Assembly (NCBI GenBank): GCA_043228905.1
Contig: JBHGNT010000008.1
Coordinates: forward strand, 8,618,001-8,682,000
Direction: 5' to 3'
Length of the DNA: 64,000 nucleotides
From: Azolla caroliniana
Taxonomy: Eukaryota > Polypodiophyta
The notes beneath the pieces were generated by a model. It was not told where the DNA came from. It did no database searches and saw only the letters and a program-made list of their open reading frames with translations. Made by a program: the position numbers and the translations under genes. The first letter of the stretch is position 1. Each line of letters starts with the position of its first letter. Below, in pieces: positions 40,217 to 50,354 of the stretch.

Positions 40217-41353
40217 TCAAAATCCGGAGTCTTTCGCTTTCCGGCCCTTGTCACCACCAACCCGGATACCCACCGATGTGGAGTAGTGGACGGCCTCTGC
40301 ATGCCGCGTTGCGGCTTCTTTCATCAAGCGCTTCATACCGTCGCGCCTGTTGTTCAATTCTAGGGCTTTTTGCGTGTCGTCGGCATGCACCCGCCCATTC
40401 CAGAGGTACACCATGTTGGTCCGAAGTGCCTCTGCGAAATCCGTGCATTCTTTCCGAATGTGACCGACAACGTCACACCACATGCATCGCTGCCCCATCA
40501 ATGGCCTCTGGTCACGTGGTTGATCGCCGATGTCCCTCCGTTCTTGTGCGATCTGGAGGTCGCGCACCATTTGCGTCAATTCTTCCAGAGCCTCTCCTTT
40601 GGAAGAGCCTTTGACCACTCCGCTTGAGGTTGGGCCCGTCTTGAGCCAATTCCGAGTCTCTTCCTTCCCAGCCGGCACCGATACCGGCTCCTCGAGCTTC
40701 CTCGCCGGGACCGGTCCCGACGCTGACGAGCCCTCATCGCTCCACTCGCGCCGCTTGTCAAAGCAGGCGCAAACCCCTTTGACCACGTCCAAGTCGGCCG
40801 TGAGGCCTTCATTTGTCTCCAATAGGAGACCCACCTTCTCCTGATCCAACGCGTGCACCAACTTGACGAACAGCAAGACCCTGCTCGTGTCGAGCATGGT
40901 CCGATCTAGGACCGATAGCCGAGCGAACCGTTGTTTGAATTCTTGGAGGAGCACCGACGTGTTGCTTCCCTTCCCAGGGCTCACAACCCAAGCCATGAAG
41001 TCTCGCTTTGACAGCTGAAGCGAATCGTCGTACCCGTACTTCTCGAGGAGCCGCCCCTCGAGCTCCACCCAAGCCTGACATCCGACCAGCACCTCGAGCA
41101 CCTCCGCGTGGATGCTTAACGTCACCACTCGAGGGAATCCGGATAGCCCTCTGTCCTCCGGGATGTTCCTCATGATCATTTCGGCCCGATAGGCCTCCAA
41201 ATAGCTCGTGGCATTCTTCCCACCGAATTGGCCTATGGTGCCGACAATCAATTCTATGGCCCTATCAAGGGCACCCGTTCCCTCACGAGCTCTCACTAGC
41301 CGGTCGACAACTACTGCCATAGCTTTAGCAAGCTCAGATACCCTCATCTTCAA
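40217..41353 (-). CDS. Gypsy G gag
   Basis: 378-codon open frame from ATG at 41353, just downstream of the primer region. The capsid-like part reads IGQFGGKNATSYLEAYRAEMIM and later LQEFKQRFARLSVLDRT and LLFVKLVHALD. A CX2CX4HX4C knuckle (CMWCDVVGHIRKEC) is near residue ~290, and a charged C-terminus follows. No internal stop, unlike the rest of G. It would coat and package element RNA. The leader contains a duplicated primer region. Confidence 0.85.
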   Translation of the reverse strand: MKMRVSELAKAMAVVVDRLVRAREGTGALDRAIELIVGTIGQFGGKNATSYLEAYRAEMIMRNIPEDRGLSGFPRVVTLSIHAEVLEVLVGCQAWVELEGRLLEKYGYDDSLQLSKRDFMAWVVSPGKGSNTSVLLQEFKQRFARLSVLDRTMLDTSRVLLFVKLVHALDQEKVGLLLETNEGLTADLDVVKGVCACFDKRREWSDEGSSASGPVPARKLEEPVSVPAGKEETRNWLKTGPTSSGVVKGSSKGEALEELTQMVRDLQIAQERRDIGDQPRDQRPLMGQRCMWCDVVGHIRKECTDFAEALRTNMVYLWNGRVHADDTQKALELNNRRDGMKRLMKEAATRHAEAVHYSTSVGIRVGGDKGRKAKDSGF

Positions 41354-41360
41354 CTCCTTT

Positions 41361-41620
41361 GCCGCCTTCTTTCACGTCGGGTTCACCAAATATGTCATGT
41401 TGTTACGCTCTCGCGTGTGAAAAGAGGCGGGGCCGCAGGGGCCCTGAACCAAGGAGCATGAGAAAGAAGAGGGAGAGCGATTCGCAGGAAGCCGCCTTCT
41501 TTCACATTGGGTTCACCAAATATGTCATGTTGTTACACTCTCATGTGTGAAAAGAGGCAGGGCCGCGGGGGCCCTGAACCAAGGAGCCTGAGAAAGAAGA
41601 GGGAGAGTGATTCGCAGGAA
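41361..41620 (-). repeat. 130-bp tandem duplication across the G LTR end and primer site
   Basis: 41361-41490 and 41491-41620 are the same 130-bp segment with nine substitutions (about 93% identity). Each unit holds the LTR terminus (TGTTAC at 41401 and 41531), the leader and the TTTGGTGAACCC primer region, so the element has two primer sites and 1.15 LTR ends. Confidence 0.9.
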
Positions 41621-42142
41621 ACACATAGAGAGAGATGGGAACGGAAGATTCAATTACAATGTCAACAACGATTACAACTGGCAAGCCGGTAACAGACCCA
41701 AAACGGAGGTCCCACGCACACACCGAGACGACACAGAGAACGATGGTGGGGGCCTCTGTTGGAAGCACACGGGTTTACACACAGTAGAGGCAACCGACAA
41801 AGAAACATAGTGGAGAGTAATGGTTCAAGAGGAGAGAGCTCGGTTCCCAATCCGACAGCACTTCGTCCTCCCCCCAAAAACGCCATGTCCTTCCGTCTTC
41901 TCCCCTCCCTTTTATAGGTCACTCAGGACGTTGTTACATCAATCTCCTCAACTTTATTCTCTATCTCCTCGGATAGAGATTTGCATCGATTCCCTAGACA
42001 ATTAATACCCTTCCTAGTACATATGCACATGAGCTGATCTATTCCTAGCTATGTACAATTCATAAACACACACACGCGCGAAAAGGATTGGGCCATGCCT
42101 CCCCTCCCTTGATTCCTCCTAGGGGTGGTTTTCTCCACAACA
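41531..42142 (-). repeat. 5' LTR of gypsy G
   Basis: 612 bp, starting TGTTGTGGAG on the minus strand at 42142 and ending at TGTTACACTC (41531). Minus-strand TATAAAAGG is at about 41911-41919. It matches 30155-30529 over its outer part. Confidence 0.83.
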
Positions 42143-42285
42143 ATGCGTTCGGAATCGCTCCGGTTAGTGTCACGGCCGACGCAGCCAGTTCCGGAGAGAC
42201 TCGGTCTCTCGATATCCATCTCTTCTTGGTACGTGACCTCGGTGGTCCCGCCCGATCCGACACATGCACGTGGAATACCGCGACA
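42143..42285 (+). repeat. Tail of the gypsy H 3' LTR
   Basis: Matches 12798-12936 (ggaatcgctccggttagtg... to ...ataccgcgaca). Its end is followed by acgtt, close to gcgtt at 11996-12000, so the 30-kb block 12000-42285 sits in A3 RNase H as one nested insertion. Confidence 0.78.
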
Positions 42286-43110
42286 ACGTTCTTTGCAAGG
42301 TGGATGGCTCTTTGACTATCACAATAGAGTCAGAATTCCTCCTATCGGATCCCTAGCTCTCCGATGAAGTCCTTCATCTAGATTACCTCTTTGTTGGGTT
42401 CTACAACCGCCATGTATTCTGTTTCCGTTGTCGACACTGCCACAGATTTCTACAATCTTGACTACAATGATATTGCTCCCCATATATAGGTCATGATGTA
42501 TCTAGACTTGGACCAGCTAGTATCTACATCAGTCGACATGTACAAATCCGTAAAGCCTTCCAGTTGGGGTTTACATGTGTCGAATTGGAGGCACATGTTC
42601 GAGGTGCCTTTCAGATATCGGAGGATCCACTTGACGGCAGCCCAACGCTCTCTTCCCGGATTGCTCATAAACTAGCTTACCACTTTAACGGCATATCCGA
42701 TATCCGGTCGAGTACACACCATTGCGTACATCAAGCTTCCGACTACAGAGGCATATGGTACCATCATCATCTTCAACTTCTTTGCCTTCATCTTCGGGCT
42801 TTGTTTTCTAGACAGCTTGCAATTTTCCAAAAGTGCCGATCCGACTGGCTAGGCATCCGTCATGTTGAACCGTTGGAGCACCTTCGTCACATACTTCTCT
42901 TGTGACCGCCACAATAGCTTCTTCGTCCAGTCCCAGACTATGGGCATCCCCAGTATCTATCTTGTCGGACCCAAATCTTTCATTGAGAAGGTTTGGTTCA
43001 AGGCCTTCTTCAACATCCCGATTTTGATTCGGTCTAGTCCGACGATCAACATGTCGTCCACATACAATAGGAGTATGAGGAAGTTGCCTCTGTCAAAGTT
43101 CTTCACGAAC
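42286..43110 (-). pseudogene. Copia A3 RNase H and RT, second fragment
   Basis: RNase H resumes at the IHLAKN region. YLKGTSNMCLQFDTCKPQLEGF is at 42462-42668. RT follows with FLILLLYVDDMLIVGLDRIKIGMLKKAL (Y-V-D-D) and FSMKDLGP at 42957-43110. It is cut at QQFVKNF by copia B2 and continues at 48778. Confidence 0.87.
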
Positions 43111-43509
43111 TGTTGAGCAGCAAGCTCAACCGGATCCGGATCGGCTGAATAAGCTTGAGCCGGATCAGCATCCACAAGGGTGAGTCGGTGAGCTGGGGAG
43201 CTGGTTAGCTGGATCAAGCAGCAACCGGAAGCCAAGTAGCAGCTAGTCTACTAGGGAGTTAATATCTCGTAGTTAGTGTCCGACGCTCGTGTGAGCATTG
43301 AAGTACACTGTACTTCTATCAGTCCGGATGGACTTGTATAAAAGTGTTCACTGAACACATACGATGTACAAACTGAGTAGTATTTTTTGAATTGAGTTTC
43401 TGTGTGCTCTCTCTCTGTCTCTGTCTCTCTTGCGTATTATTAAGCTCTCCATTAAACCTGTTTTCTGCTTTCTGTTTTCTATTGCTTCCGAACGCTATTT
43501 GTTTCCACA
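43111..43509 (+). repeat. 5' LTR of copia B2
   Basis: TGTTGAGCAGC...TTTCCACA, followed directly by TGTTATCAGAGC, a primer site that matches the initiator tRNA-Met complement except one base. Confidence 0.9.
43285..43358 (+). promoter_or_regulatory. Hairpin series around the B2 TATA box
   Basis: Consecutive perfect inverted repeats: GCTC/GAGC (43285-43296), GAAGTAC/GTACTTC (43300-43316), AGTCC/GGACT (43321-43334), TATAAAA at 43337-43343, then GTGTTCA/TGAACAC (43344-43358). Confidence 0.65.
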
Positions 43510-43551
43510 TGTTATCAGAGCGCGAGGGTTGAGAACTTCTGCAGCCGACAT

Positions 43552-44602
43552 TTGCTTTCGCAAGAAGAAAACCTAACCTTTGTAAAGAACAAAAAAAAAC
43601 AAATGAATAGAGGAATAGCTAGCTCGCTCCCGGTGGAGAAGCTCGATAGATCCAACTACGCATCTTGGTCATACAAGATGCACCAGTACATGCTTGGGCA
43701 TGGTTACTGGAGCTATGTCGATGGAGCTAACAACACAATACCTGATGCGGCACACAAGGACTTCCTAGTGTGGGAACAATCGGCAAGTAGAGTGATGTAC
43801 TGCTTTGCGTCCGGGTAGAAGGACATGTCGGTGGCTGTTTACACGGCCCGAATCAAAGAGATATGTGACTCGCTTACCTCTATCAACGTCACAGTAGAGG
43901 AAGACGAGATGGTATAGGTCTATCTTGGGGGCCTGGCTTCTAAGTTCCGAGCTTTCCGGACAACAATATGTAAGAGGGAGAATACGCCATCATTTTTCGA
44001 CTTATAGTCGATGCTCCTTCTAGAGGAGAACCACGCCGGTGCGTCAACAAGTGCACCCACTGACAGCCAGATGTTATACCCGGAGGCGGATTGGCCCCGT
44101 GGGCGTGGTGGACGAGGCAGGTCGGTACACAATGGAGGCGACCAACAAGGGCAAGACCGACGACACAGAGACCGTGCCGACAACAGTTCCGGGACTTCCA
44201 CAACCAGGGGGAGTCAAGGTGGCACCGGAGGCCGGCAAGACAAATCCGCCACAGAATGTTGGTACTGTGGCAAAAAGGGCCATAGAGAAAGCGAGTGCTG
44301 GAAGAATCGCGCCGATTCGGACAGATCTGGATCCAACAAAACCGGTCGGGAGAACGGGCAAAGCTCGCACTACGCGCAAGGATCAAAAGGATCCGGAACC
44401 GGGATGACCGGTAAGGGGCCAACCTTGGTGATGAAGCACGAGGCAAATTCGATAAAGAAGACCACTTCCAAATCGAAGGAAGTGTGGTACATTGATTCCG
44501 GTGCATCAAATCACATGACGAACCACAAAGAGTGGTTCTCCTTCTTGGAGAAACTGGAATAACTAGGAGTTGTCGAAACCGGAGACGACACTCCTCACCC
44601 AA
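43552..44602 (+). pseudogene. Copia B2 gag and protease start
   Basis: Gag from about 43603 (MNRGIASSLPVEKLDRSNYASWSYKMHQYML). Stops at 43817, 43915 and 44006 fall where the related copy at 50355-51171 has sense codons (FFDLQSMLL there, FFDL-stop-SMLL here). Zinc knuckle CWYCGKKGHRESEC is at about 44260-44300. Protease entry WYIDSGASNHMT is at about 44483-44518. Confidence 0.87.
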
Positions 44603-44604
44603 TC

Positions 44605-45693
44605 GTGCATATCGGTGAAGTCCCTTTGAGCCACGTCGGACTGAGGGGGAAGCTCATGAACGTATTACACGTTCTGACTATCACGAAGAACCTGCTGTCG
44701 GTCGAACAGATCATCCACCAGGGAATGCAGGTGCGGTTTACGCACCTCGGGTGCTTCATCGAGGAGGAGGGCCAGATTATTGCGCAAGGGCACAGAGATA
44801 GGAGGATGTTCATCCTCGACACCAATGATGTCGGCACCGCTTTGTTCGCCAAAGGACAGAAGATTGAATCGGACATCGATCTCTAGCATAAGCGGATCGA
44901 CCAAGTCAATTACCGAATGCTTCAAGACTTGCAAACGAAACAAGTTGTTTTCGGTTTGCCGAAGTTCAGTGGCCGGAAGAGCCAAGTATGTGAGGCCTGC
45001 CAACTCGGGAAGCAACACCAGCTTCCATTCCCCACCGAACAAAACCGTAGCCATAACAAGCTCGACCTTATTCATTCGGATGTATGGGGACCGGCACAGA
45101 ACATGAGTCTTGGCGGGAGTCGATACTTCGTCTCCTTCATCGACGACTATAGCCGACACACATGGATCTACCTCATTGAGCGGAAGAGCGAAGTCTTTAA
45201 CTGTCTCCAGAACCTCCAAAGCATGATGGAACGGGAATCGAAGAGGAAGATCAAGTGCCTATGGTCAGATGGCGGAAAAGAATATTTTTCCGGCCAGTTC
45301 AACAGTTATCTGCAACAAACAAGAATTCGGAGAGAGTTCAGCTGCAGATACACACCGGAGCAAAATGGTGTGGCCGAAAGGAAGAACCGGTCGCTTGTCG
45401 ACGCGGCAAGGGCAATGCTGGAAGAGAAGAGCATGCCCCATTTCTACTGGGCGGAGGCGGTTCGTACGGCCGTCTACATCCAAAACTGGATTGGTGACAA
45501 GGTATCCGCGCATGAGCTATATTTCAGGCGCAAGCCAAATTTGAGACACCTTCGGGTTTTTGGCAACATAGCATATGTGCATGTGCCAGATGAGAATGGG
45601 AGGAAGTTGGATGCAAAATCAAAGAAGTGCATCCTCGTCGGCTACTCACATGAGCAAAAGGGGTATAAGTGTTATAACCCCCGGAAGAAGTAG
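44605..45693 (+). pseudogene. Copia B2 protease end and integrase
   Basis: HIGEVPLSHVGLRGKLMNVLHVLTITKNLLSVEQI (protease end), one stop at 44884, then 44917-45693: CEACQLGKQHQLPFP (zinc site), LIHSDVWGPAQ (Asp 1), SDGGKEYFSGQF (Asp 2) and QNGVAERKNRSLV (Glu). The catalytic triad is intact in this segment. Confidence 0.9.
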
Positions 45694-47730
45694 GTCCGAG
45701 TTAGCCGCGATGTTGAGTTTGATGAGACAGCATTATGGTATGCCTTACCGGCTCCGACTTTGAACCCCGACCCAATATCGGAGGATGAGGCTAGTGAGCC
45801 TGAACCGGTTCAGATAGAAGATGATGAATCCGGGACTCAAGAAGAGAGTCTGGAATCGTTTCGGTTGAGTGGCCGAACGAGAGACTGGGTCAATCCGACC
45901 AGTCAAAAGAGGAACCGGCGAGTAGTGAAGACTCTGTCGTGCTCTCCCCGCGTAAGGAACCAAGGAGACGATTCACGCGCAAAGAGAAAGGGCAGAAGAA
46001 GATGCCGGATTATGAAACCGGTAATGATGAGTCAGATCAGAGCGGATCCGACTCCGAAAAGGAAAATGACGGCTCTTCGGCACCGAAGACCGAACCGACC
46101 AAGAAGGGCCTCAAACTGGGTAACGTGGGTTACGCCGGTCAACTCGCCAAAAGGAACCTGTTAAGCGGTACGGGTACAATGAGTACATGGTGCATCACTA
46201 TGCGTACATGACCCAGGTGGTGGAAGTGCGTGAGCCGGAGAGCTACGCAGAAGCAACAAGGGATGCAAATTGGCATGCCGCTATGGAGGAAGAGATACGG
46301 GCACTTGATGCCAACGATACATGGGACCTGGTTGACCCTCCCCGTCACAGTAAACTGATCGGATGCAACTGGGTGTACAAGGTAAAGTACAACGCTGACG
46401 GTTCAGTTAACCGGTACAAGGCCCGATTAGTGGCAAAGGGATACACGCAGACCCACGGAATCGACTATGACGAGACCTTCGCTCCGGTAGCGAAGATGAC
46501 GACGGTTCGTGTAGTGCTGGCAATTGTTGCGGCAAGGGAGTGGCATCTTCACCAGATGGACGTGAAGAATGCATTTCTTCAAGATGATCTAGAAGAAGAG
46601 TTCTTTATGACCCAACCTCCCGGTTTTCAGTCGGACATGAACAAGTCGGCTGTATGCCGGCTAAAGAAGTCACTTTATGGCCTGAAGCAAGCCCCCGAGC
46701 TTGGAATGCAAAGATTACGCACCGGTTGCGTAAGTTGGGGTTTGCGGCCTCCAATTCCGACTCTTCGTTGTTCATCCCGCAAGGTCCGGACGGTCCAATT
46801 TGCATCTTGTTGTATGTTGATGATCTAGTCATCACCAGACCAGGACTCGATGAAATCAGCCGACTCAAGTCCCAGCTGTCGGACGCATTTGAGATGAAGG
46901 ACCTAGGGGACCTTCACTATTTCCTTCGAATCAAGGTGATCCGAACCCCCGACGACATATTGCTCTCACAAAGACACTATGTGTTGAATATGCTGTACAA
47001 GTTTGGCATGACGGAATGCTACCCTATTTCTACACCCTTGGACCGGAAACAGAAGCTCTGTCCCAACTCCGGACTGGCCTGCGATGAGAAACGGTTCTGA
47101 CAAATTGTCAGACGCCTTATATATTTGACCATCACCCAACTCGACATCAGCTATCTTGTCGGTATGATTAGTCAATTAATGTAGACGTTGACCGTCGATC
47201 ATCTTCAGTGCGCACATCGAATACTGCGGTATGTGAGCAGCACGAAGGACCGGGGACTGTTATACCGGCGAGGTATGACCGAAGACCTAGTCGGCTACAC
47301 GGATGCCGGCTGGGCCGGCGATGCATCAAATCACCGCTCCACTTCTGGCTATATGTTTTCCCTTGGTAGTGCAGTTGTTGCGTGGAGCAGCAAAAAGTAG
47401 TCAACAGTGGCTCTGTCAAGCACTGAGGCTGAATACCGGGGCGCTACCGTTGCCACCTGTGAAGCCATTTGGCTTCAGCGACTGCTGCAGGAACTACGGA
47501 TCGAGGTGCCAACCCCAATCCTGATCTACTGCGACAACATAAGTAGCATGCAACTCGCCAAGAACCCTGTATTCCATGCTCGCACAAAGCACATCAAAGT
47601 GCACTACCACTTTGTGTGTGAGCGTGTCCTGAGCGGTGAATTCGAACTTCGGTATGTTCATACGAATCGGCAAGTTGCCGACATCTTCACCAAACCACTC
47701 GAATCAAACAAGTTGTAGCACTTCACCGAA
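45694..47730 (+). pseudogene. Copia B2 RT and RNase H
   Basis: An acidic linker, then RT entry ESYAEATRDANWHAAMEEEIRALDANDTWDL, NWVYKVKYNADGS, DYDETFAPVAKMT, MDVKNAFLQDDLEEE (46187-46828), a frameshift near 46690, and CILLYVDDLVITRPG (Y-V-D-D) with DLGDLHYFL. RNase H: YTDAGWAGDASNHRSTSGYMFSL, a TAG at 47398, then ALSSTEAEYRGATVATCEAIWL and VADIFTKPLESNKL at 47407-47718. Confidence 0.9.
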
Positions 47731-48291
47731 ATGCTTGGTGTTCAGCATTACGATGTGCCACACTTGAGGGGGAGAATGGGCAAAGACACCACTGGAACGG
47801 GCAAAGGCAAAGAGACTACCGATTGCGCCGGTGGGGGAAGAACCGACAAGGGGAGAGACATGGAGAAGAAAGGAGCCAAATCGACAAAGGAAGTTGACAC
47901 ATCCGAACAAGTCGGAACAAGCGGCAGCGGAGGCAGAGCCAAGAAGGACAGAGTCGACCGGAAGAAGGCCAAGACCTGGACATGGTCCGATGTGGTGAAG
48001 GGCCTGGAACTAGAAGACAAATTGGGAGCAATTGATTCAGACAAGAGCTGGAACGAATCGGAGACAACCGATTCGGTTCTACAAAAGGAGTCGAAAGAAC
48101 CGGATCAATTCAAGGCCAAGAGGACAAGAAGGCAGCAAAAGTCGACGCCAACACGAAGGGATCGGCAAATCGGCAAAAGCCAAAGTCACAACAGCGAGGG
48201 AGCTGAATTGGGCTTGTTGAGCAGACAAGCCGACCAAGGAAGTCGAGGTGCGCAAGAACAGTCGAGGAGCGTGAGCGAGGCGGAGTGACGC
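47731..48291 (+). CDS. Copia B2 post-RNase H extension
   Basis: 185-codon open frame directly after the RNase H terminus (LGVQHYDVPHLRGR) and before the polypurine tract. It is rich in Lys, Glu, Gly and Ser, probably disordered, with KTWTWSDVVKGLELEDKLG and RTRRQQKSTPTRR. B1 carries the same two motifs in the same place. Copia elements usually end within a few residues of the RNase H core. No known domain is recognised. RNA or DNA binding by the basic patches is only a guess. Confidence 0.65.
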
Positions 48292-48370
48292 CAGAAGGAG
48301 CCAGGTGGAAGGACCGGCTGCCATAGAGACTGACACTACTATCCGACCTCAAATTGAACTTGAGGGGGAG

Positions 48371-48777
48371 TGTTGAGCGGCAACCTCAACCAGATCCACA
48401 TCGCCTGAATAAGCCTGAGCCGGATCGACATCTAGAAGGGTGAACTGGTGAGCAAGTGAGCTGGGGAGCCGGTTAGCTAGATCAAGCAGCAACCGGAAGC
48501 CAAGTAGCATCTAGTCTACTAGGGAGTTAATATCTCGTAGTTAGTGTCAGATGCTCGTGTGAGCATTAAAGTACACCGTACTTCTGTCAATCTGGATGTA
48601 CTTGTATAAAAGTGTTCACTGAACACATACTATGTATAGATTGAGTAGTATTTTTTGAATTGAGTTTCTGTGTGCTCTCTCTCTGTCTCAGTCTCTCCCG
48701 CATACTATTAAGCTCTCCATTAAACCTGTTTTCTGCTTTCTGTTTTCTATTGCTTCCGCACACTATTTGTTTCTACA
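48371..48777 (+). repeat. 3' LTR of copia B2
   Basis: TGTTGAGCGGC...TTTCTACA after the purine tract TTGAGGGGGAG. About 10 bp longer than the 5' LTR and several percent diverged, so the insertion is old. Confidence 0.9.
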
Positions 48778-49449
48778 CGAGCACCTAGTGATCAGCTTGC
48801 GTCTTGTGGTATCATTGGTCAGTCATGAAGGAATCAAACTTCCGGTTCCATTGTCGGGGAGCTTGCTTCAATCCGTATAAGCTCTTCTTTAGCCGACACA
48901 CCAAATTCTCCTCCCTTTCTTGACAAATGCCTCTGGATGCTGCATGTAGATCTCCTCCTCAAGGTCACCATGTAGGAATTTCGTCTTGACGTCTAGTTGC
49001 TCGACCTCATGGTTCATGCTTGCCGCTATGCTCAACACAGTCTGGATCAATGTCATCTTGACTACCGGGGCAAAGATCTCGTCAAGATCCACTCCGTTCT
49101 TCTGTTGAAACCCCTTCACCACAATCCGGGCTTTGTATCTTCATGGATTTCCGGTTTCTCCTGGTTTCAGCTTGTACACCCACTTATTCTAGAGCACTCT
49201 CTTTCCTTTCGGCAACTTCGCTAGTTCATATGTGTGATTCTCATGCAGGGAATCCATCTTATCATGCATGGCACTTAACCACTTTCGGCTATGGGTCTCT
49301 TTCTTTGCTTCTTTGAAGCTTTCCGGCTCCCCATCATCGGTCAATAAAACATGCTCGGCATCCGAAAATCTCTAGGGGGCCTTTCTCTCTCTTAGAGGAT
49401 ATCGAGCACTGGTTCTTCCATTTGTTCTTCATCTGAATCCGATTCGGGG
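48778..49449 (-). pseudogene. Copia A3 RT, third fragment
   Basis: Minus-strand RT start: VKGFQQKNGVDLDEIFAPVVKMTLIQTVL, LDVKTKFLHGDLEEEIYM (48889-49122), then the upstream linker to about 49449, where homology to A2 ends abruptly inside the Asp/Glu-rich linker. Confidence 0.86.
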
Positions 49450-49820
49450 TCTCAATGAGACCAACTTGACGAAAATCATCTGCATATCGTTGAAGTTGTT
49501 GTTGGATAATAAGCTTTATCTTATTTACGAACCCTCAGAAGTGCTTCCTCGTGCCATCGAACTTGTCAGGTAAACTAATCGTGGGCTCCATACTTGTATT
49601 GGGATAGGGAGGAGTTGGAGAAAGCCTAGACGAGGAACCAAGCTGTATAGGTAGAACATTTGTTGATGTAGGAGGAGAGTTGTTTTTTTCATCGAGTTCC
49701 ATCAGTGTCCCAACATGAAGCTTCCGTAACGATTACCGAAGGTTATGATTCTCAAGTTGAAGTTGATGCATGGCTTCCATGAGCTGATTTATTCTCTCGG
49801 TAAGATCTGACATGTTGGGG
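49450..49820 (-). pseudogene. Chromovirus K2 gag N-terminus
   Basis: Minus strand from ATG at about 49813: MSDLTERINQLMEAMHQLQLEN (coiled coil), a stop, a Pro/Ser-rich linker, then ISLPDKFDGTRKHF and GFVNKIKLIIQQQL, the conserved chromovirus gag entry. It is truncated at 49450 against A3. The rest of K2 is absent from the window. Confidence 0.75.
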
Positions 49821-49983
49821 CTTAGAAAATGGGAAGGTGAACAAACTATCACGTAAGGGTGGAATGAGGCTAAGTACTAAGAGAGAGTGAGAGCATAAGC
49901 AAGATCACAAGATTGTCACGGACAAGTAGACGAAGCTCAATATTAAGAGATAACGGGAGAGAGAGCATAGGCAAGAGAACAAG

Positions 49984-50033
<50 letters not shown>

Positions 50034-50083
50034 AATAGACAAATGAACAAGAACTGAATTATGCTTTTGTAACTGGAGTTGTT

Positions 50084-50212
50084 CACCTTGATTGTAATCA
50101 AGGTGCACCCTAGTATTTATACAAGAATGTGGAGGTATGCATGAAAGCTAGAAGACTTCTAGAGAGTGCATGGAAACTTCTAGAGAGTGCATGAAGATGC
50201 ACTCTCTAGAAG
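50084..50212 (-). promoter_or_regulatory. Hairpins flanking the K2 TATA box
   Basis: CTTCTAGAGAGTGCAT (50177-50192) pairs perfectly over 16 bp with 50197-50212 across a GAAG loop. CACCTTGATT/AATCAAGGTG (50084-50093, 50096-50105) pairs over 10 bp. The TATA box (50112-50121) lies between them. Confidence 0.72.
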
Positions 50213-50226
50213 GTTCTTGAAAGTTC
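50173..50226 (-). promoter_or_regulatory. Perfect heat-shock element in the K2 LTR
   Basis: GAA (50209-50211), TTC (50214-50216), GAA (50219-50221), TTC (50224-50226): four alternating units at exact 5-bp spacing. A second partial element GAA-TTC-GAG is at 50173-50185. It is as far from the LTR start (128-146 bp) as the element in K (147-166 bp). Confidence 0.72.
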
Positions 50227-50354
50227 TAGTGATCAATCTATAATGAAATAAGTTGAATTTCTTAAACAATACAATAATGTATAAGGTTTCCCAATAAGAC
50301 CAGAAGATCATGGGTTCAATCCCCACTATTCCATGTGGCATCCTATATATGACA

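Larger units (their letters stand above)
43111..48777 (+). mobile_element. Complete copia B2
   Basis: 5,667-bp element with LTRs 43111-43509 (399 bp) and 48371-48777 (407 bp), primer site at 43510, polypurine tract at 48359-48370, and target duplication cgaac/cgagc (43106-43110, 48778-48782; one mismatch). Gag to RNase H are all present with about ten stops or shifts. It carries the family B post-RNase H extension. Confidence 0.92.
49914..50354 (-). repeat. 5' LTR of chromovirus K2
   Basis: 441-bp LTR with TGTCATATATAGG at 50354 (minus strand) and CCGTGACA at 49914. It contains a 46-bp (GA)n tract (about 49986-50031), a minus-strand TATA box (GTATAAATAC, 50112-50121), a heat-shock element and strong hairpins. 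A B-box-like GGTTCAATCC lies near its start (50312-50321). No initiator-Met primer site follows. Confidence 0.75.

Noticed and set aside
43940-44602. 220-codon minus-strand frame opposite B2 gag
   Set aside because: Shadow of gag and protease; no domain and no promoter.
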